The position numbers were made by a program, and so were the translations under genes. 64,000 nt of DNA from Thalassia testudinum (Eukaryota; Streptophyta; Magnoliopsida; Alismatales; Hydrocharitaceae). Position 1 is the stretch's first letter, and every line of letters starts with the position of its first letter. Shown here piece after piece: positions 55,177 through 64,000 of this stretch. A model generated the notes under the pieces. The model was given only the letters and a program-made list of their open reading frames with translations. It was not told the origin of the DNA and made no database searches. Where the stretch lies: NCBI GenBank assembly GCA_037157565.1, contig JAZHRO010000073.1, positions 91,676,001-91,740,000 on the forward strand. Direction: 5' to 3'.

Positions 55177-56468
55177 GACAAGAAACTGCCTTGGTATGTT
55201 GACTATGTCAACTACCTAGTTGTAGGACAGACCCCGCACAGCTGGTCCAGACAGCAACGGGACAAGTTCTTGGCTGAGGCCAAGCACTATTTCTGGGATG
55301 ATCCCATGCTGTTTCACCTCTGTGCCGACCAGATCATCAGGAGGTGTATCCTTGAGGATGAAGTTTAGAGTGTGCTATCTTTTTGTCATGACCAAGCTTG
55401 TGGTGGCCACTTCTAAGGAAAGAAAACAGCTGCGAAGGTTCTGCAGTTTGGATTTTACTGGCCTTCCTTATTTAAGGATGCACACAACTTTGCCAAGACT
55501 TGATCTCGCTGCCAAACACTGGGGACCATGACCAGAAAAGATATGATGCCCCTCCAGCCCATTTTGATTGTCGAGATCTTCGACGTTTGGGGTATTGATT
55601 TTATGGGCCCCTTCCCACCATCCAACAGCTTTAAGTACATCCTAGTCTCGGTAGACTATGTCTCTAAATGGATTGAAGCCGTCGCCACCTACCGATGTGA
55701 TCATAAGACTGTCATGGACTTTGTTAAGCAGAACATCTTTTCCCAGTTTGGAATACCAAAGGCCATGATCAGTGATGGTGGAAGTCATTTTATTCACACC
55801 CAATTCTATGCCCTACTTATAAAATACGGGGTTAACCACCGCATCGCTACCTCGTATCATCCGCAAACAGATGGGCAAACTAAGGTCTCAAATGGACAAA
55901 TCAAGAACATTCTATAGAAAACTGTGAGACCTGACAGGAAAGACTAGTCCACACGATTGGATGATGCCCTGTGGGCATATAGGACTGCTTTCAAGACCCT
56001 AATAGGCATGTCACCTTATCGCCTGGTCTTTGGCAAAGCTACCACCTTCCTGTCGAGTTGGAACACCGAGCTTACTGGGCCATCAAGCAGTGTAACATGG
56101 ATTCCCAGTTAGCCGGTGCACAGAGGACACTCCAACTCTCTAAGCTCAAAGAAATTCGTCGGGATGCCTTCGAGAACAATCAACTATATAAGGAGAAAAT
56201 GAAAGCCACCCATGACCGACTCATCCATAGAAAGACCTTTGAGACTAACTAACAAGTTCGTCTTTTCGATGCCCACCTAAAACTCTTTCCAGGGAAGCTC
56301 AGGTCCAAGTGGATAGGGCCATTTAGGGTGGTCAAGCCCCACTCCAATGGGGTGATTGAAATCGCTAATCCGAATACTGGGCACACTTTCACAGTCAATA
56401 GCCACAGATTGAAACACTTCCTAGCCCAGGTTCCACCAAAGGAGATTGTCACCCTCATTGATGGATGA
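55177..56468 (+). pseudogene. pol: Integrase of C, broken
   Basis: The zinc region is damaged: HDQACGGHF is followed by a stop, and the first Cys of CxxC is itself a stop codon (TGA near 55501). 55528-55917 is open and shows [18 protein letters not shown] and SDGGSHF (two catalytic Asp residues); in the third region GQTKVSN has Lys where Glu is expected. After a stop (TAG near 55915) come [11 protein letters not shown] sequence and 56058-56252. The GPY/F-like end LKLFPGKLRSKWIGPFRVV (near 56278-56334) follows and ends at TGA 56466. It is colinear with B 35640-36963. Confidence 0.87.
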
Positions 56469-56490
56469 CACGAAGAACCACCCAGCTGGA

Positions 56491-56526
56491 GGCATTAAAC
56501 TCAGTGCTTCCTAGGAGGCAACCCAG
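56491..56526 (+). promoter_or_regulatory. Post-pol motif of C
   Basis: GGCATTAAACTCAGTGCTTC then CTAGGAGGCAACCCAG, 22 bp after the integrase stop; one mismatch in the stem. Confidence 0.68.
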
Positions 56527-57818
56527 AAGATTAATATTGATCAAGTATTCTACTTCACTCAGGTAATATCTTTTTAAACACCTATTGCATCCATGTATTT
56601 GTCAATGACATTGTCCAACTTAAGCATGGGGGGGTGGTAAATTACATGATTCTGATCTCATTTAATCAGTCTGAATAGAATAAAATTAAATTAAAAAAAA
56701 TTGAATTTAGGAAGTAAAACTTAGGCATTAGAAATTTGTCAATAGTGGGAAATAATATGGAAAGAACTTGAATAGTTAGACTTTTCGGGCCTTCAGGCTT
56801 AATCAACCCTGGTGTCCGTTAAAATATGGATTTAGCTTCAAATCCTTACAACCTTAGTCTACTCTAATCCACTAACTAAATAAGGTGATAAGTATACGAC
56901 TTATCAACCCACCCTCTAACTCAAAAGGACTTTTAGTCTAAGCATCTGCACACATTTTTGCACAAACTCACTCCTCAGAGATTCTGATAGAAATTGGGTA
57001 GCTAATGAACTTCTAGGGTGGTATGGTTGGCAAGTTGTCGTGGGTAATAGCCCATTGGCAGGTTGTCTAAAGCCCAGCCACGGGACCACCTCCTCTTTAT
57101 TGCCTCTAAGTAAATTTGAGATTAGGGAAGCCACCTACCAAATAAAAAAAAAAGCAAGAAGAAGAAAAAAGGGGAACAAAATAAACCACACTTCACCGCA
57201 CGAGTATGGCTGGCAAGTGATCGTGGGTAACTGCCCATTGGTCGGTTGTCCAGAGCCCAGCTCAGTAAATGCACAAAAAGAACCAAAACACTTAAGGAAG
57301 AAGCGGGGAAGTAGAGCAAGCCGAGGAGAAATATGTTGGAAAAATCCTTGTGTTAACCCCAAGTAAAACAAATGTAGAGAGAAAGCTACCGATCGAACAA
57401 ATGCACCTTCAGGAAAAACACTTCCTCTTCCGGTCACCTAGAGGTATAGAAACCCGAGGTCTATCTAAATTACCTTTGAGTGAGTCTATCACAATATTCA
57501 CACCAAGATGCTTAGCACTTTGAGTTTTGTCCAAGTTTTGGGTAGGTTGGGCAGCTGTAAAAAGTCACCAACACACTCAACTCCAAAAATCTAAAAATAA
57601 GAAAATATATATATATATACATGCATTAAAGCAAGGATTTAGGCGATTTATATTTTGGTAGACACCCGGGTGTTGCTTAGTCTTTGTAGATTAAGATCTT
57701 AGTATATTTGCTCCGATTGACAAGTGACGAAGTGTCCAAGTAATTACTTAAATTCTGACTGGAAATAAAGGTTAGAATAAACCTTGCTAGGGACTAGCAA
57801 GGAGTAGGCATGGGGGTA
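56527..57818 (+). other. 3' non-coding region, internal PPT-like tract and PPT of C
   Basis: The internal tract is at 56622-56639 (TAAGCATGGGGGGGTGGTA-like), the direct-repeat pair near 57026-57082 and 57205-57260, and the true PPT ends at 57818 (GTAGGCATGGGGGTA). A 100-aa minus frame (57135-57437) overlaps the second repeat, as in C0. I see no sense gene. Confidence 0.65.
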
Positions 57819-59020
57819 TGATAACACTGCATCTTGGGGTGACAATTCTATCAATTAGGGTTTATCTTAAGAGCAAAATGCACAGATAACACATCATAAA
57901 TAGGAATAAGAGAATCGCATGCATTACACATCAAGTTTGCTTATAATACATTATTAATGGCCATGTGTACAAGAACATGTCAAAACAGGCATCAGATGAA
58001 CAATCGGACCACACGGATGGATTCAGAGTGACGAACGGAGTCCAACGGACTCAAAATTGGCCAAATCTGACATCCGAAGCTCTGGCAATGAGCCCAAGAA
58101 GTTCTGACCATTGATCTGATGATCAACGACCCACAGCGTGCCACATGGCACCCGCTCGTCGTACCCTCACCACCGCCCGCTTTTGCCTTCACCCGGAGGA
58201 TGAATCTCAGCCGTTGATCTTCGATCGAACGGCTGAGAACCACCCGCGCACTCTTCCTCTCCGCGACAATCCACTGCGACAGTGCAGCGGTCGATCGTCT
58301 CACGCCCACGCATCTGCTGTGGGATCAAATCGAGCTGGTCGAAAATTGGAAGGCGAAGGCGTGCTACGAGAAATTGAGCTACTCGCTCAGCAGCAAACAG
58401 CGACGATAGAGCCTCTTGGCGAAACGAATGCGAGCAGACGCTCACGCACGCGATGACGCGGCGGACGCATGCGCCTCAGTAGCGATCTGTGAGCACGCCC
58501 CTTGCAAGATCTCAGTCATCCGATCTTTGATCGGATGGCTCACAACGTGTGCACGCAGATTGCCATAGAAGAAGTACAGGGCACGCTGGCGACCGACGAG
58601 CGAAGGGGGCTACATCGACAGATTTGGTATGGTTTTAGCGATGTCCCGGACGTCGCTAAAGCCCATACTTAAATTAGAAAACCCTTTTTCCTATATAAAC
58701 TCCATCCAACCACCCCTGGAAGGCCATTCAATTCACTTGCAAGTGTTCTACCCCCACTCCTAGCGACCATTAACCCTCTTTGTAATCGCCAGAGCCGACG
58801 AGCCACCGACGGAGCCCCTCTCCACCGCCGTGGCTGCCTCGCCGTCTTCTTTCTCTCTTTCCCTCTTTATATTACACTTTACTTTACTTGTGTTTAAGAA
58901 TTTATCTAGTGTTGTAATTATAAAACTAAAGTTGCATGTCAATTGAAGTTGTTTCCAATCTAGTTACTTGCCCTCTTTTATGTTTAAGTATATGTTGTGA
59001 ATGAAAAATTCTAACCCTAT

Positions 59021-59053
<33 letters not shown>

Positions 59054-59249
59054 TCACCCACGTCTTTTCACAAGCAAAAAACCCATTATTTCCATGACAT
59101 TAAGTGATAAGAAAAATCTGGTTTTCATGCCTCCTTGAGATCGACACTTGAGATGACCCGTTATTTCACGTCCATTTCTTCATTTAAAATCGACGTTGCG
59201 AGCGCAAGCTATAACGAATCTTTTAAACATACGGGTCTTCCACACATCA
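57819..59249 (+). repeat. 3' LTR of C
   Basis: TGATAACACT..CACATCA followed by CTCCT. Perfect inverted repeat CTCAGCCGTT/AACGGCTGAG (58206-58237), palindrome 58634-58660, TATATAAA 58692-58699, U5 GCCTCCT near 59129, CTATAACGAA near 59208. Confidence 0.88.
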
Positions 59250-59560
59250 CTCCTTTTCCTCCACGCCCCTCCTCTACGTCCCGTCCTCTTCCTCCTCCCC
59301 ACCGCCCTTCTGCCAGCACGCTCTCCTCACCCCCATCCTCCTCCTCCTTGTCATCATCATCTTCCTCCTCCTCCATGCCCCCTTCCTCTTCCTCCTCCCC
59401 ATCGCCTTCCTACCAACACATCCTCCTTCTCGCCGCCCTCCTGTCAGCACATCCTCCTCCGCACCATCCTCCTTGTCCTTATACCCCTCCTCCTCCTCAT
59501 CCTCCTTGCCCTCGTCCTCCCTGTCCCCCACCTCCTCCTCCTCCTCCTACGGAATAGATG
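59250..59560 (+). repeat. CT-rich low-complexity tract
   Basis: About 310 bases of imperfect CCT/CTCCTC units, the right-hand continuation of 18286-18324. The long Pro/Ser-rich and Leu-rich frames here are composition artefacts. Confidence 0.8.
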
Positions 59561-60836
59561 CAAATGGAGAACAAGTAGGGAGAACTTCCCTCATAACCAT
59601 CTACAAGATAGTTTCTACCCTTCCAACTGCACCTCTTGATTAATGACGTGGGCACCTTTTGCCATTATATAGGATAGCATTAGGCATGTCTGCATTTAAA
59701 ATAGGAGATTTCAAGATTGAGCATGTATTTGCACTATTCAACTGTAGACATCTCGAATTAAACGATTTTGGGCTGAACTTTTATTCCAAAATGAAAATTA
59801 TGCTTCTGAGTTTGCACCTACGAAATGGATTTTGATTTCATAGCCCATCTATACCTTACCTTAAATGACAAGGTTCTAAGGCATCTGGAGCTTTTATATT
59901 GATAGTAAGTCACAACCCAGGTGGTCTACATGAGGTATGCAAAAGTATTTCTTCACATTTGTTAGTAGCTTGCAATTTGGGGTCTTGTTCAATCTGCTCT
60001 GGAATTTAGTGGGTGCCTAGCCCAAATTCTTGGGGTCTTGCTTCCAATCTAATTTGTTTAAAAGTATGAAGGCAAGAACTTCGTGATGCAAAAAGATATG
60101 TATTAAAGTTATTCCACATGCAATGTAAAAATTCTAAAAATCATCAGATATAAAATGGTTTGACTTACGCATATGTAGTACTAGTAGCTTTGATTTCTTT
60201 CTTTGTTTCTTCTTTTTTAGAGGTCAATAGCTTTGATTCCACTCTTAGGATCTCTACCTCAGTTTGCCTTGTTAAAGGATATGAAGTTTAACTCGTTTTC
60301 TTCCTAAATTAGAACATATTTCGTCCACCAAAACCAATACATCTCCCTTCTCCTTAAACTGCTGATGGTGATTGAGTTTGCCAATGGTAGCTACCTGCCT
60401 ATCTCCCCTTTCTTATAGGAGAGCCTAGATGCTAAGTATATTGATTTTTTATCCAAAAATGAAAGAAAGTCTCCACTCAAGAGATTGATGACACTGTTGC
60501 ATGATGTATGTTTACTTTGATAGTAATTGTTATAGTTTCCTGAAACCACCAAGAATAGTGATCTTGTTAGAGGAGGTTGACAGGCCATTTCTAGGTATGG
60601 CATAATAGTGGGCTCCTTTTCTGGTCGGCCTGGAAACATATTTGTATAGTAGAGGAGCCAACTGCTGATGGAGATTTGTAATTCTACTATGGTACTGCAT
60701 ATTTGGAGTATGCTTCTAAATTGTTGCCTCATAGCCCATTTATACCTGATAAATACACATTTATTCATGATAAAATGCCTACATATGTCAGTTCCTAAGT
60801 TTAGCATTGCATTCCACACTATAAATACTGCATAAC
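59561..60836. other. Unassigned DNA between C and G
   Basis: No LTR signals, no repeat shared with the rest of the window and no clear gene. A 142-aa minus-strand frame (60391-60819) is open but I recognise no family. It may be old host sequence. Confidence 0.4.
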
Positions 60837-61767
60837 TGTTTGCACCTCAAAATACGCCTGTAATAATGCCTTCTTATGCTATTTCCTAGCATTAACTATG
60901 CATATTAGGATCCTATAGTTGCATTTGTAAAAACACTTGCATTCATGCATTTAATTGAGAGGAGAAGAGAATGCAATAAATGGCTTCATAATTCACTTTT
61001 TTTCTCAAGTGCCTCCTTGCAAAAAGTCCCTTCTCTATTTTTATTTCCTCTTGAATTCTTTTCTCTCTTCCCGCGGTTGCACTTCTCTTCCCGCAGCTGC
61101 ATGCATTTACTCCACGTCATGTCTCCCTGCCAACGCCACTCCCTGCAGCTGCCAATCCCGCACCCTCTCCCTGCTGCAGCCAAGCACGCCACTCTCTCCT
61201 CCTCTGTAAGAAGCTGCAGCTTCTTCCTCGCGAGACATACGCTGCTGCAGAAGAAAAACCCGCAGCCACCACCTTCTCCTCCACCGTCCTCCCCTCCCAT
61301 ACGTCGGCCCTCCTTCGAGGAGGCACCCGGCGAGCAAGAGAACCCACTATGGTGCACACCGCCACAGTGTCCACCACAGTGGGAACACCACCGCCCAGCT
61401 CTTCAACGAGCCGGTGGGCGTGGTGTCTTCCTTCGTTTCATTTTTTTCATCTCACACCATTGCTGCCGCTTCAAGCTCCGAAGCTTGAAGCCGCGACAGC
61501 AACAGCTAAGCGGCGGTAGCAGCAGTAGCAGCAGCTCCCCCCGCCCCTTCCGCGACCACCTGCTGACCTCCTCCGCATTTGCTTCCCCGTGCCATCGAAC
61601 GCTCTCCGCCCTCGTGCCGGCCTGCAGAAGCCCCACGTCCTCTGCGCGAAGGCGCGCTTGCACCCACGACCATCAGTCGTCCGCCGCCATCCCCAAACGA
61701 CATCACGTCCAGACGTCCGCTGCCTTCTACAGATGGCTTAACTCGCTTCTCCGAGCGCGCCATCACC

Positions 61768-61805
<38 letters not shown>

Positions 61806-61884
61806 CACTCACTCTCAGTACACTACACCAACGCACACACACATCTTCACCGACACTTCCACACACCCACACACACATAAACAC

Positions 61885-62360
61885 TAGTATAAACATATAT
61901 ATATCTATACGTATACATATTTATAGTAACATATATATATATACATACATATATCTATAAATATAAATATATATATATATACTTATATGCATAGTATATA
62001 TATATAGTTATGTATACATACATATATATATAATATATATATATATAAATATATATATACGTATATATATATATCTATATACTTACACATATACTTATAT
62101 ACATATATATATATACATATCTATATACTTATATATACATACATATATATCTAGATACATATACTTATATACATCTATATAGTATTATATATATATATAT
62201 ACATATATTTATATACATACATATATACATATATACATATACACCTATATATATATATACACATATATATATCTAAATATATCTATAAATATATACCTAT
62301 ACATTTATATATATATATAGATATATTTACTTATATACATACACGTATATATATATTTTC
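61885..62360 (+). repeat. TA-rich microsatellite of the G LTR
   Basis: About 475 bases of TATATA/TACATA, the longest such array in the window. Confidence 0.9.
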
Positions 62361-62418
62361 ACGTTATTTGCCCTACGTTGTATTGCGGGAATATCTGCAC
62401 CAGTTGCTGATATTCCCC

Positions 62419-62516
62419 GATACGCGCGTACAAAAAGCGTGGACCCATACATCATCCATCATCCACCGATACACGCGTACAAAAAGCGTGGACCCATACA
62501 TCATCCATCATCCATC
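62419..62516 (+). repeat. 49-bp tandem duplication in the G LTR
   Basis: Two nearly identical 49-bp units starting GATACGCGCGTAC and GATACACGCGTAC. Confidence 0.85.
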
Positions 62517-63097
62517 CACACTCCACGCGGCACCCAGTTGAGTTGGTTGCGTCTCTCTAAACGACTACCGACCCAACATAGTGCTACACTCCATCGCCAC
62601 CTCCACCCCCACCCCTTTATATATAATATATATATATATACATACTATATTTACTTTCTGTCTGTTCGCTTCTCTCTTAGTAAAAAGATAAAAAAGGTAT
62701 ATAAAAGAGAAAAGATAATCTTTGACTTGCAGGTATCCCGTCTTGCGAGTAGCAAGACTCGTTTTGGAACTCTATTTTGACTAAAAGCCAAGGACACAAT
62801 TTTGAGGGTGTGCCTCAAGGACAAGGATTACTAGAAAAAAATCTAAATAAGAAAAACACCAAAAACAGAATAAACGAATGGAAGAGACGTGTTTTAAGGA
62901 AAACGTAGAAACTCGACTTGAACCCCACTTCCCTGAGTTCGACCCTGGACCTAAAAGTGACAAGATAAAATCAAGTAGGCCAGGTTAAAAATATTGTAAA
63001 GAGATGGTTAGGTCCGAAATAGGTTAACCACTATACATATTTCAACGATAAAATCATCATATTAACAACCTATCCAGGCTGACCCATCATCCTTTTC

Positions 63098-63115
63098 TGG
63101 GGCCGTTGCCGGGGA
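63098..63115 (+). other. Primer-binding site of G (tRNA-Asp type)
   Basis: TGGGGCCGTTGCCGGGGA has 17 of 18 matches to the tRNA-Asp 3' complement, the best in the window. Confidence 0.85.
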
Positions 63116-64000
63116 AGTGCGTCTTCAAGTAAGTTTTTATTCAATTTCTTTCAATTTTTCTCTTCTCTCTTCACGGGTATTTTTGTTTTTGATGTGCAGG
63201 TGAATCTGGTTGCAAGGAGAAGACAGGCAGACGAAGTCGGGAACGAGGGCAGATCCAAGGGGGGAACAAGAGCGTGAAGACGCCGACACCGCATTGGAGC
63301 TTCGCATACGTTGTCGAACAAGTAGGTTTTCCTTTTCTTAGCAAACTAGGATTAACTTGCCACCTAAATAAAAAAAAATTAAAAACTAAAAAATTAAAAA
63401 AACTTCTTGGGATCTCTTGAGGCAAGTGGATTAAAATTCACTTGTTTGATTGGTTGTCTTCACTCCCACCACCTCGGGATTTCCCGCCCTACTTCGCATA
63501 GTGAAAATCTGAGAATCTTGATTCTTGGATTCTTCGCCGTGGGAAGTATTCTTTGAGGCAAATAAAAAGATTGTTTGCATCCCTCTTTTGCCTCACTTAT
63601 CTTTAATTCAGGATCACATTTTTGGTGGGGAGACTTGGAATTGAGTTGATTCCAATCCCACCACGATTTTTCAACTTGCCTGAGATTCGATCTTGAATAC
63701 TTCAACCCCAACAATTTGATTTTCTTTATCTTTTGGTTGAAGCCTTGTGTGTGGAAATCATTTCTGGTGATTGGGAGCACTTGAATTTAAATGCTTTGGC
63801 TCCCTTTCACATTGATATAAAACTGATTCGTGCATCCACACATAGAAATCTCCATTTAGTGTAGCCCATTGCATTTTAGCATGCATTAACTAACTGATAT
63901 TGAAGAAGGGTTTCTTGGGCTTAGAAAGAAAACCTGTATTTTTGCAAAAACCCGGAGATTGGTTGAATTGGTAATTCAGCAAAACCCTAAAATTCATACT
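63116..64000 (+). other. Leader of G
   Basis: Non-coding, aligned with 27338-28210 of B (GGTGGGGAGACTTGGAATTG and GATTGGGAGCACTTGAATT are shared). Confidence 0.7.

Larger units (their letters stand above)
18325..59249 (+). mobile_element. C: full-length Athila-type element, expanded by nested insertions
   Basis: LTRs of 1384 and 1431 bp are flanked by a perfect 5-bp duplication CTCCT (18320-18324 and 59250-59254). The order is LTR, tRNA-Asp PBS, gag, protease, RT, RNase H, integrase, post-pol motif, PPT, LTR, which is Ty3/gypsy order with Athila-type gag. It spans 40.9 kb because B (about 29.9 kb) sits in RNase H; without B it is about 11 kb. All frames are broken. This is the oldest insertion of the right-hand nest. 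Confidence 0.92.
60837..63089 (+). repeat. 5' LTR of G (2.25 kb)
   Basis: It is colinear with the B LTR. It includes a (TC)n run near 61767-61802, a TA-rich microsatellite (61885-62360), the stem-loop 62387-62417, a 49-bp tandem duplication (62419-62516), a U5 block CCCTGAGTTCGACCCTGG (62931-62948), and CTATACATATTTCAACGAT near 63031. The 311-aa frame at 60945-61880 is Ser/Pro-rich without a domain. Confidence 0.82.
60837..64000 (+). mobile_element. G: B-related element, 5' LTR and leader, cut by the window end
   Basis: The LTR 60837-63089 starts TGTTTGCACC and ends CCCATCA. It is followed by a PBS (63098-63115) and a leader matching that of B. The conserved LTR landmarks of B (opening phrase, GGGAATATC stem-loop, U5 block) are present but clearly diverged, so it is a separate family or subfamily. 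gag would lie beyond 64000. Confidence 0.85.

Noticed and set aside
60391..60819. 142-aa minus-strand frame as a host gene exon
   Set aside because: No recognised family, no splice or promoter context I can support; left as unassigned DNA.
60945..61880. 311-aa Ser/Pro-rich frame
   Set aside because: It lies inside the G LTR; composition-driven, frames open on both strands, and the end is a TC/CA microsatellite.

Overview
The window is plant nuclear DNA made almost entirely of nested LTR retrotransposons. The gag and pol remnants are of the Athila type within Ty3/gypsy: an IPEG..FELKP gag block, a DLGSS/DLCAS protease, an FMDD reverse transcriptase, a GPY/F-type integrase end, and primer-binding sites matching the 3' end of tRNA-Asp. 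No intact cellular gene, tRNA, rRNA or CRISPR array was found. The host is probably a large-genome flowering plant; I cannot narrow it further. Most coding frames are broken by stops and frameshifts. By eye, LTR pairs differ by roughly 6-8% over their first 150-240 bases, so the insertions are not recent.

Layout. Bases 1-3400 are the 3' end of a family C derivative (C0). Bases 3401-4743 are unassigned, probably internal DNA of a reverse-strand element (D'). Bases 4744-16201 are a complete but non-autonomous element (A1) with about 2.87 kb LTRs; its 5' LTR is split by a 1.78 kb solo LTR (F). A1 sits in the leader of D', whose PBS and LTR follow at 16281-18285. Bases 18325-59249 are one family C element with the target duplication CTCCT, stretched to 40.9 kb by nesting. 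Element B (25011-54927) lies in its RNase H region. Element A2 (39934-54320) lies in B's 3' LTR, and a solo LTR (D, 32549-34749, duplication GATGT) lies in B's reverse transcriptase. Element E (43620-47828, duplication GCTAC) lies in A2's leader. This gives four levels: C contains B, which contains A2, which contains E. After C come a CT-rich tract and about 1.3 kb of unassigned DNA. A further B-related element (G) then starts at 60837 and runs off the window.

How the parts relate. B and C carry the gag-pol set (coat, protease, reverse transcriptase/RNase H, integrase). A1 and A2 lack gag-pol; in its place is an acidic, Asp/Glu/Ser-rich reading frame of unknown function, so they probably relied on proteins supplied in trans. 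C0 carries a different acidic frame next to family C 3' sequences. Autonomous and non-autonomous elements share a kit of cis signals. These are a tRNA-Asp PBS, a U5 segment complementary to the 5' end of tRNA-Asp, a U5 GCCTCCC block, a post-pol GGGAGGCAACCC motif, and GCATGGGGG tracts that serve as or resemble polypurine tracts. Palindromes also lie upstream of TATA boxes, and several LTRs begin with a short hairpin. This shared kit, especially the extended primer-tRNA complementarity, is the most interesting part of the window.
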